Positions 8,299-17,881 are shown, numbered from the stretch's first letter. The stretch: 32,987 nt of DNA from Candidatus Bathyarchaeota archaeon (GCA_017883585.1 JADGNG010000012.1:1-32987); one strand, 5' to 3'. Program-made: numbers and translations. Notes: generated from the sequence alone by a model not told the origin.

Positions 8299-9279
8299 AT
8301 GCCGGAGCAACCCGCCTGGGAGATAAAGAGGACTATCTACACACGCGCCGAGGAGGAGCACGACCCCAGCCTCGGCCTCCCACCCGAGGACCGGAACCTC
8401 CAGCAGATGCTAAAACGGGGCGTCGTCATCGTCGACAAGGTACCCGGACCCACCAGCCACGAGGTCGTCGCCTGGGTGAGGAAGCTCATGGAGCTCGACC
8501 ATGTCGGCCACGGCGGGACCCTAGACCCAAAGGTCACCGGCGTACTCCCAGTCACCCTAGAAGATTCAACAAAATGCGTACAAGCCCTACTCGACTCGGG
8601 GAAGCAGTATGTCACTCTAATGCGCACCCACGAAGACGTTGAGGAGAAGCGCCTCGTGGAGACCCTGAAGCAATTCGAGGGGGAGATATACCAGAGGCCG
8701 CCGCTCCGTTCAGCGGTCAGTAGGCGCCTCCGCACGCGCACCATCTACAGGATAGAGTACATCGAGGGGGACGGCAGGAACTGGCTATTCAAGGTCGACT
8801 GCCAGAGCGGCACATACATCAGAAAGCTCTGCAGCGACGTCGGGGAGGTCCTCGGTGGAGGAGCACACATGCACGAGCTGCGCCGCACACGCAGCGGCCC
8901 CTTCGTCGAGGCTCAGGCGGTCACTCTCTACGACATCGCGGACGCGATGGACCAGCACAGGGAAGGCGACGACGCGGCGCTGATGAAAATTCTCCACCCC
9001 GTCGAGGAGGCGTTGGCATTACTCCCCCACATCTGGGTGAGGGACTCGGCGGTCGAGGCTCTCTGCACGGGCGCCCAGCTAGCTGTCCCCGGCATCCTCC
9101 GGCTGGAGTCGGGGATCGAGCCGAAGGGTCTCATCGCCGTGATGACTCAGCGCAACGAGGCTGTAGCCCTGATGAAGGCGGAGATGAACACCGACACGGT
9201 TCTGAAGGAGGAGCATGGAATCGCCGCCATACCCGAGCGCGTCATCATGATCAGGGGCACCTACCCGAAGTCTTGGTAG
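8299..9279 (+). CDS. cbf5: tRNA/rRNA pseudouridine synthase, archaeal Cbf5/TruB family
   Basis: 326 aa; GVVIVDKVPGPTSHEVVAWVRKL, HGGTLDPKVTGVLPV (catalytic Asp), YQRPPLRSAVSRRLRTRTIY, SGTYIRKLCSDVG, C-terminal PUA-like region. Confidence 0.95.
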   Translation: MPEQPAWEIKRTIYTRAEEEHDPSLGLPPEDRNLQQMLKRGVVIVDKVPGPTSHEVVAWVRKLMELDHVGHGGTLDPKVTGVLPVTLEDSTKCVQALLDSGKQYVTLMRTHEDVEEKRLVETLKQFEGEIYQRPPLRSAVSRRLRTRTIYRIEYIEGDGRNWLFKVDCQSGTYIRKLCSDVGEVLGGGAHMHELRRTRSGPFVEAQAVTLYDIADAMDQHREGDDAALMKILHPVEEALALLPHIWVRDSAVEALCTGAQLAVPGILRLESGIEPKGLIAVMTQRNEAVALMKAEMNTDTVLKEEHGIAAIPERVIMIRGTYPKSW

Positions 9280-9388
9280 AGGCAACTAGACACATATTTC
9301 TCGCGTTCTTCGCGGTCACACTACAGGGACATATGACAGTCAAACCCTTATCCCGCCTCGATTAAACGATAATCAAGGGGGCAGAGAG

Positions 9389-9886
9389 ATGGGCGAGGCT
9401 AATATCGGCATGATAAACGATGTTGTAAGGGAGTTTCTCGAAGAGGTCTACGATGGGCCGAAGCATGGCTACACCTGGTTCATAAATAACGACCCAAACT
9501 CGGGCCTGCTGGGAACGATTGAAAACATGGGCAGTGTCGAGGCATCAACTCAGATCATCACGAATGGAACGACGATCGCCGCCCACATCGAACACCTGAG
9601 GTGGACGTTGGAGAAGACGAACGCCTACCTGCACGGTGAGAAACCCGTCATGATCTGGTCGGAGAGTTGGCACGTGAGGAATTTGAACGAAAAGGAGTGG
9701 GAGATCCTGATTCAGCAGTTGAGGAGGGAGCATATCGTGCTCGAAGAATCGATTAAGGAATTAAAGTGGGCGTCCGACGAGCAGCTCAAGGAGGTCCTAG
9801 CCTTGATACCCCACGCGGCCTATCACCTCGGAGCCATCCGTCAAATAGCATTATTGACTAAACAACCGTATACTATTGAGAAATAA
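9389..9886 (+). CDS. DinB-like four-helix bundle protein
   Basis: 165 aa; TIAAHIEHLRWTL and LIPHAAYHLGAIRQI carry DinB-superfamily-style His residues. Confidence 0.65.
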   Translation: MGEANIGMINDVVREFLEEVYDGPKHGYTWFINNDPNSGLLGTIENMGSVEASTQIITNGTTIAAHIEHLRWTLEKTNAYLHGEKPVMIWSESWHVRNLNEKEWEILIQQLRREHIVLEESIKELKWASDEQLKEVLALIPHAAYHLGAIRQIALLTKQPYTIEK

Positions 9887-9978
9887 AGCGAAAATATCGG
9901 CTTATTAAGTTTGTTTCCGAACAAATCTTATCTATCAGATTAAAAGTAATATTAAATGTGGGATGTGGATTGAGTGCG

Positions 9979-10122
9979 ATGGAACCGGTTAGAGTCGACT
10001 TGATAGAGAATAAGCTTATCGAGTTGGAGAAGGAAGTCGAGGAGTTGAGAAGGATTATAATATTGTCTCGGCTGAAGGTCCACTCGATCAAGTCTGAGAT
10101 AAACGTGGGGGTTAACAAGTAA
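9979..10122 (+). CDS. Small coiled-coil ORF (47 aa), possible antitoxin-like protein
   Basis: MEPVRVDLIENKLIELEKEVEELRRIIILSRLKVHSIKSEINVGVNK; below the 60 aa threshold of the ORF track; heptad-like L/I spacing. Confidence 0.4.
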   Translation: MEPVRVDLIENKLIELEKEVEELRRIIILSRLKVHSIKSEINVGVNK

Positions 10123-10202
10123 GAGATTGGCTCGCGATTCTCATTTCTCCATATTTTTAAAAACGGATAGCCTAAAAGATACATCAATTCGCTTACCTTA
10201 GT

Positions 10203-10802
10203 GTGTCAGAGCACTACTTCTCGGAGAGTCCGACCTCCCCCGACGAGAGGGGCCTCATAAGGACGAAGTTGAGGGGTTTCGACTTCGAGTTCGAAACAAG
10301 CTCCGGCGTATTCAGCCACAAGCGCGTCGACTCGGGTACACGCCTGCTCGTCGAATCCATGACGCTCCCGGAAAGAGGCAGAGTCCTCGACCTGGGCTGC
10401 GGCATCGGCGTGGTCGGAATAGTGGCCGCGAGGCTCAACCCGGCCCTCGAGGTCTGGATGACCGACGTGAACAGCCGGGCCGTCTCCCTAGCGGAGTCCA
10501 ACACAAAACGCAACGGCGTGAAGGCCACTGTGAGGCAGGGTAACCTCTACGAGCCAGTCGGAGGTGCCAAGTTCGACCTAATAATCACAAACCCACCGAT
10601 GTCGGCGGGGATCGACGCCGTCGTGAGACCCATGATAAAGGGCGCTCCCGCGCACCTCGTTGGCGGCAGCGCCTTTCAATTGGTCGTCCAGTCAAACAAG
10701 GGTGGAAGAACCCTCTCAGGAATAATCGACGAGACATTCGGGAATTTTGAGGTCACTTCGAGAGGCGGTGGATTCAGAGTCTTCACCGCAAAGCGGCCCT
10801 GA
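10203..10802 (+). CDS. Class I SAM-dependent methyltransferase (RsmC-like)
   Basis: 199 aa, GTG start; VLDLGCGIGVVGIVAA, DLIITNPPMSAGIDAV. Confidence 0.9.
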   Translation: MSEHYFSESPTSPDERGLIRTKLRGFDFEFETSSGVFSHKRVDSGTRLLVESMTLPERGRVLDLGCGIGVVGIVAARLNPALEVWMTDVNSRAVSLAESNTKRNGVKATVRQGNLYEPVGGAKFDLIITNPPMSAGIDAVVRPMIKGAPAHLVGGSAFQLVVQSNKGGRTLSGIIDETFGNFEVTSRGGGFRVFTAKRP

Positions 10803-10817
10803 AGGGAAAAACTGGTT

Positions 10818-12050
10818 CTAGTCCTGCTGGGAGTAGGCCTCCTCGCCGTGTTCGGCGAGGTCTAGCCCCTTTTCCTCATCCTCGGCGGAGACCCTGAGGG
10901 GGGAGAAGATGTTGATGAACTTGAGTAGCAGGTAGGAGCCGAAGAAGGAGTAGGCAGCGATTACCACGACGGCGATGACCTGGGCTATGAGTAGGTGGGT
11001 GTTTCCGAAGAGTAAACCATTCACAGAGGTCGGGTTGATGAGTACGGTGGCGAAGATGCCTGTTGCGATTGAGCCCCAGATGCCGCTCATGCCGTGGCAG
11101 GAGAAGACGTCGAGGGTGTCGTCGATCCTCGTCCTTGTCGCCCTCCAGTTAGACATCAGGTTCGAGAGCACACCGGCGACGGCGCCGATGATTAGCGCAG
11201 ATATCACGTTGACGTAGCCCGATGCGGGGGTGATAGCAACCAAACCACAGACGGCGCCAACAGCCATTCCAACCGCCGAGGGTTTACCCTTCATGATCCA
11301 GTCGACAGCCATCCACGTGACTGCGGCCGCAGCGGCGGCGAGGTTCGTATTCACGAGGGCGAAGACCATTATCGAGTCTGCGCCGAGGGCGCTGCCCGCG
11401 TTGAAGCCGAACCACCCGAACCAGAGGAGGGCGGCCCCCAGGATTACGTAGGGGATGTTGCTAGGCTTCAGGGTCTCCTTCTTCTCGATGTCCTTCCTCC
11501 GCCCGATGACTATAGCAGCGGCGAGGGCGGAGAGGCCCGCGGTGATGTGGACCACTAGCCCGCCGGCGAAGTCAATCGCCCCAATGCCCTTGAGCCAACC
11601 GTCGGTGTTCCACACCCAGTGAGCTACAGGGCTGTAGATGAGTGTGGACCAGAGTATGATGAAGATGAGGAGTGAGCGGAAGTGTATCCGTTCCGCGAAG
11701 GCCCCGATGATAAGGGCGGGGGTAATCGCGGCGAACTTTAGCTGGAAAGCGAAGAATAGCAACTCGGGGATGAGAGGGGCGTAGGCCATATTTGGCGCGG
11801 CGCCTATCCCGTTGAGCCCGGCCCAGGAGAGGTCACCGATGATGCCGTGGATACTAGGCCCGAAGACGAGACTGTAGCCCCAAAGGGTCCAGACTATGCT
11901 CACAACGGCGAAGATAATCAGGCATTGGACAAGCGTCGATAGGAGGTTCTTCCTCCTGACAAGCCCCGCGTAGAAGAAGCCAAGCGCGGGGGTCATTAGC
12001 ATAACAAGGGCGGTGGCTACCGCGACCCAGGCGATGTCACCCGGATTCAA
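10818..12050 (-). CDS. amt: Ammonium transporter (Amt), copy 1
   Basis: 410 aa; LGFFYAGLVRRKNLLS, FAGGLVVHITAGLSALAAA, WFGWFGFNAGSAL, DTLDVFSCHGMSGIWGS; TTG start with GGTG upstream. Confidence 0.95.
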   Translation of the reverse strand: MNPGDIAWVAVATALVMLMTPALGFFYAGLVRRKNLLSTLVQCLIIFAVVSIVWTLWGYSLVFGPSIHGIIGDLSWAGLNGIGAAPNMAYAPLIPELLFFAFQLKFAAITPALIIGAFAERIHFRSLLIFIILWSTLIYSPVAHWVWNTDGWLKGIGAIDFAGGLVVHITAGLSALAAAIVIGRRKDIEKKETLKPSNIPYVILGAALLWFGWFGFNAGSALGADSIMVFALVNTNLAAAAAAVTWMAVDWIMKGKPSAVGMAVGAVCGLVAITPASGYVNVISALIIGAVAGVLSNLMSNWRATRTRIDDTLDVFSCHGMSGIWGSIATGIFATVLINPTSVNGLLFGNTHLLIAQVIAVVVIAAYSFFGSYLLLKFINIFSPLRVSAEDEEKGLDLAEHGEEAYSQQD

Positions 12051-12124
12051 TCAGTCAAACACCTTCAGGGAAAGACGAAAAACAACGTATTTGAGGTTTA
12101 TCCAACGAAAAATAACCTAAATCT

Positions 12125-12138
12125 ACTGAATGTTCAGT
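12125..12138. promoter_or_regulatory. Inverted repeat ACTGAA-TG-TTCAGT upstream of amt copy 1
   Basis: Perfect 6+6 palindrome with 2-nt centre in the amt1/lrpB1 intergenic region. Confidence 0.35.
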
Positions 12139-12306
12139 GATTCGACGTCTTTAATAGACATTATAAGCTGAATTAACCAATTTTTACGTACTATTTAACC
12201 CCATTAATTTGGGCTTATCCCTCTTTATCTTATTTCATGTGATAATTTAATCCCGAAATCTGCAAATTAACGATATTTTGACGTGAACTGCTGCCTATGT
12301 TCGGTT

Positions 12307-12768
12307 TTAGATTATGAAGTATTTTGGACAGATTTCGATTCCGCCCGCCCAAAGGGCAGTCTGGATGTTCTTGACGCCAGGTATCGCGGCTATCTCGCTG
12401 CCGAGCCTCATGAGGTGGCTGAAGTCGTGTATGACGCCTATGACGAGTAGGTCGTGGTCTCCGACGGTCTTTGTCGCGACGATTATGTTCGGCATCTTGA
12501 TGAGGGACCTGAGGATGTTTGTGGAGTCGGTCTTGGCGCCCCCGCTCGTGGAGACGTCTATATGGAAGGCCGCCATCCCCTCGTACCCGATCCTCACCGG
12601 CTCGACGACGATGGTGGAACCCCGGATCAATCCTTCCTCCCTGAGTCTCTCGTACCTTTTAATCACCGTGTCTGGGCTCTTGCCGAGGTCCTTCGCCATC
12701 TGCCTGAAGCTGGTCCTCGCGTCATCGGTGAGCATTTTCACGATCTTCTCGTCTATCTCGTCCATCAC
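12307..12768 (-). CDS. Lrp/AsnC family regulator, type B, copy 1
   Basis: 153 aa; MDEIDEKIVKMLTDDARTSFRQMAKDLGKSPDTVIKRYERL wHTH plus RAM-like domain; C-terminal ICPKYFII. Confidence 0.92.
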   Translation of the reverse strand: MMDEIDEKIVKMLTDDARTSFRQMAKDLGKSPDTVIKRYERLREEGLIRGSTIVVEPVRIGYEGMAAFHIDVSTSGGAKTDSTNILRSLIKMPNIIVATKTVGDHDLLVIGVIHDFSHLMRLGSEIAAIPGVKNIQTALWAGGIEICPKYFII

Positions 12769-13238
12769 GGCGCGGCCCCTTTGAGTCCCTCCAGCTCGAA
12801 GTTCTCGGGGCAGAGGAGTATATCCTCGGCCCAGATGCTCGTGGTGACCACCTTAACGTCCGTGTGTGCCTTGGTCCTCTCTATGAGGGCGTTTAGCTCG
12901 TTGACGTTCCCGAGGGCGACGATTGCAAAGACGTTCTGCATTCCGACGCTCGGTGTGCAGAAGATTACCCCAGGTTCCCCTCGCAGGCTGTCCACGACCT
13001 CATCGACGCGCTTGGGGTCGACGCCTATCTCGAGGCTGGCTACGCACTCGAGGCTGAGGTGGCGGGGGTCGAGGAGGATAGTCGTCCCTTTGACGACTCC
13101 AGTTTTCTTGAGGCGCTGGAAGCGTTTGATTATTGTGTCGACGCTGACTTCGCATTCCCCGGCGATGTTGGCGAAGTTTGTCCTAGCGTCCCGCTGGAGG
13201 CTCCTGATGACCCGGATGTCTGTTTCGTCGAACTTCAT
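12765..13238 (-). CDS. Lrp/AsnC family regulator, type A, copy 1
   Basis: 157 aa; MKFDETDIRVIRSLQRDARTNFANIAGECEVSVDTIIKRFQRL; 4-nt overlap with the type B gene; C-terminal SIWAEDILLCPENFELE. Confidence 0.92.
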   Translation of the reverse strand: MKFDETDIRVIRSLQRDARTNFANIAGECEVSVDTIIKRFQRLKKTGVVKGTTILLDPRHLSLECVASLEIGVDPKRVDEVVDSLRGEPGVIFCTPSVGMQNVFAIVALGNVNELNALIERTKAHTDVKVVTTSIWAEDILLCPENFELEGLKGAAP

Positions 13239-13286
13239 GCCGCGTCTACGGTGTTGATTGGGCGTTCTTGCCTAAAAGTTTGCCCT

Positions 13287-13565
13287 TTATTCGGACGTTT
13301 CCGCGTTTTCCCGGTAGAATATGGCGACGTTGCCGATGACGTCCACGAGGGCGGAGCTGGTCGCGCCGGCTATCTCCTCGCTAAGTTCCTTGCGGGTCTC
13401 CTTGAAGCCGAGGAACTTGACTTTGATTAACTGGTGGTCGGTGAGCGCCTTGTCAATGTGGGTGAGGGATTCGGGGGTGAGGCCGAATTTTCCTATGTGG
13501 GCGACGGGGTCGAGTTCGTGTGCCTTCGCCTTCAGCTCAGCGCGCCTCTTGGAGGTTAGTTCCAT
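13287..13565 (-). CDS. CRM/YhbY-domain RNA-binding protein
   Basis: 92 aa; ELTSKRRAELKAKAHELDPVAHIGKFGLTPESLTHIDKALTDHQLIKVKFLG. Confidence 0.9.
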   Translation of the reverse strand: MELTSKRRAELKAKAHELDPVAHIGKFGLTPESLTHIDKALTDHQLIKVKFLGFKETRKELSEEIAGATSSALVDVIGNVAIFYRENAETSE

Positions 13566-13664
13566 CGTTGCACCGTCTCTAGCATCATTGTCTGGGGTAT
13601 TTGGGTCTTGGCCCTCGTTTCGGTTAAGGCTTTATAGACTCGTGGGTGTGGTATTGGGTGCTGG

Positions 13665-13740
13665 AGCCCGGTCGTCTAGTGGACAAGGATGGAGGGCTTT
13701 GGACCCTTAGACCGGAGTTCGAATCTCCGCCGGGCTACCA
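13665..13740 (+). tRNA. tRNA-Gln (anticodon TTG/UUG), CCA encoded, no intron
   Basis: AGCCCGG TC GTCT AGTGGACA GGAT G GAGGG CTTTGGA CCCTT AGAC CGGAG TTCGAAT CTCCG CCGGGCT A CCA folds as a full cloverleaf; positions 34-36 = TTG. Confidence 0.95.
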
Positions 13741-13867
13741 TCCTCTTAGTGATGCGACGAATGGCGCGATAGTACCTTTTCGGCCCCTTTTTCCACCATT
13801 TTCACATCCATGGATTGAAGTCTCACCCGAGCAGAATAAAATACGTCCCTGTGGGAACTTGTTCCCA

Positions 13868-14593
13868 TTAGCTCCAGGATACTAGAATGCTCTCCCGGCT
13901 GAACCTGCGAATTGTGATGCGCGCCACTACGACAACAAAGGCTGCGAGGATCAGGATCGCCGCGACTTGATAGAGGGGGTTTACAGCGTATATCCCCGAG
14001 ATGAGGGCCGCGAAGGCGAGGATGGGAAGCACCGCGAAGGTCGACACCTGCTGCGCCGCCCTCACGTCCTTGATCTTCGTGGAGACGAGGAGGCTGACGA
14101 AGGTCCCAAGGAGGCCGATGAGGGGTATTAGGGCGAACTGGTAGACCATCCCCGGTGTGGGGAGTACCGCGTGGCCCAGCTTGCCTATGGTTAGGGTGTC
14201 AATCGCTCCTATGAGCACGGCGAGCGTCCCGTAACTCACTACCATCGCAGGGATGAAAGCCGCAAGACACTTCCCCAGAAGCAGCTCCGTGTCCGTTATC
14301 GGCGTCGCCAGCAGCGGCTCGAGGCTCCGATTATTCTTCTCGATGACCACGCTAGTAGACGCGAGTAATGCGGTCACAACGGAGGGGATAAGGAGCACCA
14401 CCAGCGAGGTCACCGGCAGGATCTGGCCAAGCTGCGCGGCCGTAGAAGGCAGGTTGATGATCTGGCTAACCGCGAAGACGTTCTCGATGACAATTATTAT
14501 CGGCAGCACCGAAACTGAGAGGAAGACGTAGCGATTCCTCGTCGTCTCCTGAAGATCCTTCTTGAAGATCTCGATTATCGCAGGCCAGTTCAT
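13868..14593 (-). CDS. ABC-2 type transporter permease
   Basis: 241 aa, multiple hydrophobic segments, NNRSLEPLLATPITDTELLLGKCLAAFIPAMV; 4-nt overlap with the ATPase gene. Confidence 0.88.
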   Translation of the reverse strand: MNWPAIIEIFKKDLQETTRNRYVFLSVSVLPIIIVIENVFAVSQIINLPSTAAQLGQILPVTSLVVLLIPSVVTALLASTSVVIEKNNRSLEPLLATPITDTELLLGKCLAAFIPAMVVSYGTLAVLIGAIDTLTIGKLGHAVLPTPGMVYQFALIPLIGLLGTFVSLLVSTKIKDVRAAQQVSTFAVLPILAFAALISGIYAVNPLYQVAAILILAAFVVVVARITIRRFSRESILVSWS

Positions 14594-15519
14594 TGTGGAG
14601 CCCCCTTAGAGGGTTTGACGAGCTTGAGATAGACTTCCTCGAGGCTGTGCCGTACCTCGCCCACGAACTGGACCTTGTACCCAGCCTTAACCAGCAGGTC
14701 GACTATCTGCGGGTTCTCCTCCTCCGGGTTCTCGACCTCGAGGACAAGCTTGTTCTCGGATCGCTCGGCGGAGCGGACGAAGGGGAGGGCGCGGAGCTTC
14801 GCGACGACGGCGTCGTCCGCTGCCTTCAGGTGGAAGACTATGGTGCGTTTGAAGAGGTTGGTCCTGAGGTTATCGGGGGTATCGAGGGCGATGAGGCCCC
14901 CCTGTATGACGGCGACGCGGTCGCTGAGCCGGTCCGCGTCCTCGAGGTTGTGGGTGCTGAGGACGACGGTCTTCCCCTTCGCCTTGAGGTCGAGTATGAA
15001 GTCCTTCACAGTCTTGGAAGCGACGGGGTCGAGGCCGGACATAGGCTCGTCCAAGAAGACGTACTCGGGGTCGTGGAGTAGGGCTCGGATTATTGCTAGT
15101 TTCTGCTTCATCCCTTTCGAGTAGGTCTGGACGGTGTCGCTCCTCCTGTCCCAGAGATCGAACGACTGCAGTAGGTCGCGCATCCGCTCCCCGAGCTGGG
15201 GCTGCTTCACACCGAAGAGCTTGCCATAGAACTCTAGGTTGCGCTGGGCGGTGAGAGTATCGTAGTGGCCGGGGACCTCGGGCTGGACGCCCACGTTCCT
15301 GTGCACCTGCATCGGATTACGGGTCACGTCAACGCCCTCAATTGTGCACGTGCCGCTCGTGGGGGCGATGAGTCCCGTGAGCATTCGTATGGTCGTCGTC
15401 TTCCCCGCCCCGTTCGGGCCGAGGAGGGCGAAGACCTCGCCTTTCTTTATCTCGAAGCTGAGGTCCTTGACGGCCGCTTTAGCGCCAAAGCTCCGGCTGA
15501 GGGATACCGCCTTTATCAT
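14590..15519 (-). CDS. ABC transporter ATP-binding protein
   Basis: 309 aa; Walker A GPNGAGKTT, signature YSKGMKQKLAI, Walker B YVFLDEPMSGLDP. Confidence 0.95.
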   Translation of the reverse strand: MIKAVSLSRSFGAKAAVKDLSFEIKKGEVFALLGPNGAGKTTTIRMLTGLIAPTSGTCTIEGVDVTRNPMQVHRNVGVQPEVPGHYDTLTAQRNLEFYGKLFGVKQPQLGERMRDLLQSFDLWDRRSDTVQTYSKGMKQKLAIIRALLHDPEYVFLDEPMSGLDPVASKTVKDFILDLKAKGKTVVLSTHNLEDADRLSDRVAVIQGGLIALDTPDNLRTNLFKRTIVFHLKAADDAVVAKLRALPFVRSAERSENKLVLEVENPEEENPQIVDLLVKAGYKVQFVGEVRHSLEEVYLKLVKPSKGAPQ

Positions 15520-15525
15520 GTCAGG

Positions 15526-15792
15526 TCACGGGCGCTCGAACTTCGATTCGTCTAGCTTCTTGGAATCCTTCTCGGACGGCTCAGTCTTGGGCTCAGGGGC
15601 TGCCGGCTTCTTGGTCTCTTCCCCGGGCTTCGGTCGCCGGAACTTGTAGGAACTCCCATTATACCCGCACTTGGGACAGGTCATTGTCCCTAGTGGATAG
15701 ATGGAGAACCCGCCCGTGAAACGCTTCTGTGTGAAGATGGGGTTCTTCAAGACCTCCCCGCAACTCGGACAAACGATTTCCCTCCAAGACAA
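15526..15792 (-). CDS. Zinc-ribbon protein with charged C-terminal tail
   Basis: 88 aa; CPSCGEVLKN...CPKCGYNG, then a Lys/Glu/Pro-rich tail; adjacent to the ABC ATPase gene. Confidence 0.75.
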   Translation of the reverse strand: MSWREIVCPSCGEVLKNPIFTQKRFTGGFSIYPLGTMTCPKCGYNGSSYKFRRPKPGEETKKPAAPEPKTEPSEKDSKKLDESKFERP

Positions 15793-15878
15793 CAGTTATC
15801 ACTTTAGCCAACAACGCTTGAACGCGTCTATTTAAAGTTGTACTGAAAGAAAAAACTGGCTCTGGAAGAAAAAAGGGT

Positions 15879-17114
15879 CTAGTCCTGCTGGGAATAGGCC
15901 TCCTCGCCGTGCTCGACGAGGTCGAGGCCCTTCCGCTCTTCGTCGGGCGTGACCCTGAGGGGGGAGAAGATGTTGATAACCTTCAGGATGACGTAGGTCC
16001 CGACGAAGGAATAAGCGCCGACGACGATGACGCCGACGAACTGGGCGAAGAACAGGTTTGTGTTCCCGTAGAGGAGGCCGTTCGAACCCGCGGCGTTGAC
16101 CGCGACCGTCGCGAAGAGGCCAGTCGCGAGGGAACCGATGATCCCGCCCACGCCGTGGCATGCGAAGACGTCGAGGGTGTCATCAACCTTAAGCCTAGAG
16201 GCGCGCCAGTTGGAGACCAGGTTGGACACGACGCCGGCGGTCATGCCTATGAGTATTGCCGCCCAGGGGGCGACGTAGCCAGAGGCGGGTGTGACCGCAG
16301 CGAGGCCGCAGACCGCGCCCACGGCCAGGCCGACGACTGAGGGCCTGCCCTTACCCATCCAGTCAACAGCCATCCAGCTCACTGCCGCAGCGGCGGCCGC
16401 GAGATTCGTGTTCACGAGGGCGTAGACCGCGACGGTGTCGGCGGCGAGGGCGCTACCCGCGTTGAAGCCGAACCAGCCGAACCAGAGTATGGAGGCACCC
16501 AGGATTACGTAGGGGATGTTACCCGGTTTCATCTCCTCGTGATTCTCAACATCTTGCCTCCTACCGATCACAAGGGCGGCGGCGAGCGCCGACAACCCAG
16601 CGGCCGCGTGGATGACTATCCCACCGGCGAAGTCAAGTGTACCCAGCAGGTGGAGCCATCCGTTGACGTTCCACACCCAGTGAGCCACTGGGCTGTAGAT
16701 GAGGGTCGACCAGGCGATGATGAAGATGAGGAGCGACTTGAACCTCATCCGCTCCACGAAGGCCCCGATGATTAGGGCGGGGGTGATCGCCGCGAACTTG
16801 AGCTGGAACGCGAACTGAAGCAACTCGGGGATGGTCGGCCCGTAGTTCGGGTTCGCCGCGGCGCCGACGCCGTTGAGCCCGAAGTTGGCCAGGCTCCCGA
16901 TGAAGCCCCCGATCGACGGCCCGAAGACGAGAGTGTACCCCCAGAGGGCCCATACAATGCTAACGATGGCGAATATTACGATGCACTGGATTATCGTGGA
17001 GAGGATGTTCTTCCTCCTCACCAGTCCACCGTAGAAGAAACCGAGGCCCGGAGTCATGAACATGACGAGGGCGGTAGCAACCATGATCCAGGAGATGTCG
17101 CTGCCATTTATCAT
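15879..17114 (-). CDS. amt: Ammonium transporter (Amt), copy 2
   Basis: 411 aa, highly similar to copy 1 along its length, including the C-terminal tail GLDLVEHGEEAYSQQD. Confidence 0.95.
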   Translation of the reverse strand: MINGSDISWIMVATALVMFMTPGLGFFYGGLVRRKNILSTIIQCIVIFAIVSIVWALWGYTLVFGPSIGGFIGSLANFGLNGVGAAANPNYGPTIPELLQFAFQLKFAAITPALIIGAFVERMRFKSLLIFIIAWSTLIYSPVAHWVWNVNGWLHLLGTLDFAGGIVIHAAAGLSALAAALVIGRRQDVENHEEMKPGNIPYVILGASILWFGWFGFNAGSALAADTVAVYALVNTNLAAAAAAVSWMAVDWMGKGRPSVVGLAVGAVCGLAAVTPASGYVAPWAAILIGMTAGVVSNLVSNWRASRLKVDDTLDVFACHGVGGIIGSLATGLFATVAVNAAGSNGLLYGNTNLFFAQFVGVIVVGAYSFVGTYVILKVINIFSPLRVTPDEERKGLDLVEHGEEAYSQQD

Positions 17115-17281
17115 CTAAACACCTTCCTCAAGGGGTCCAAAACACGATATTTAGAGTTTTTCTGCAAAAAAATTACGAAAAATTTATGATTGTAGTGTGA
17201 AGGCTAGGGATAATTCTACGTTTTCTATTTTAACGCCGCTATTTTTAATATATACCAAGATCCGTTGGGAAAAATGCGGGG

Positions 17282-17334
17282 GGAAACTGAAGGTTTCCAA
17301 AAAAATCGGATATTTACCAACAAATAACTGGTAA
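17282..17334. promoter_or_regulatory. Two inverted repeats upstream of amt copy 2
   Basis: GGAAAC-TGAAG-GTTTCC (17282-17298) and TTACCA-N9-TGGTAA (17314-17334) in the amt2/lrpB2 intergenic region. Confidence 0.35.
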
Positions 17335-17416
17335 GAGAGGGAAATGACACAAATTTATAATTTCGAAGAGTTAAAAGGTGTAAAATCGGAAAAAATCGAC
17401 TAAAACGCGCTGAGAA

Positions 17417-17881
17417 TTAGATTATGAAGTATCTCGGGCAGACTTCGCTATCGCTAGCCCATATAGCAGTCTGTATGCTCTTGATCCCAGGTATTGCAGA
17501 GATCTCCTTCCCCAGGCGCATCAGATGGTTGAAGTCGTGGATGACACCAATCGCGAGCAAGTCGTGGTCCCCAACCGTCTTCGTGGCCACGATGATGTTC
17601 GGCATCTTGATCAGCGTCTTGAGGATCTTCGTCGAGTCAGGCTTAGCGCCGCCGCTCTGTGAGATGTCTATGTGGAATGCTGCCATCCCCTCATACCCAA
17701 TCAGCTTAGGGTCAACGATCACCGTCGAGCCCCGGACGTCCCCGGAGTCCAGGAGGCGCTGAAAGCGGTTAATTATGGTGTCTGGGCTCTTGTCGAGGAC
17801 CTTCGCTATCTTCCGGAAACTCATCCTCGCGTCCTCGGTGAGCATCTCAACGATCTTCTGGTCGAGCTCATCCATGCTCAT
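17417..17881 (-). CDS. Lrp/AsnC family regulator, type B, copy 2
   Basis: 154 aa; MDELDQKIVEMLTEDARMSFRKIAKVLDKSPDTIINRFQRL...CPRYFII. Confidence 0.92.
   Translation of the reverse strand: MSMDELDQKIVEMLTEDARMSFRKIAKVLDKSPDTIINRFQRLLDSGDVRGSTVIVDPKLIGYEGMAAFHIDISQSGGAKPDSTKILKTLIKMPNIIVATKTVGDHDLLAIGVIHDFNHLMRLGKEISAIPGIKSIQTAIWASDSEVCPRYFII

Noticed and set aside
12454-13257. 267-aa plus-strand ORF across both Lrp-like genes
   Set aside because: Antisense to two clear wHTH regulators; no domain-like sequence.
13646-13885. 79-aa ORF across tRNA-Gln
   Set aside because: Spurious translation through a tRNA gene that folds perfectly.
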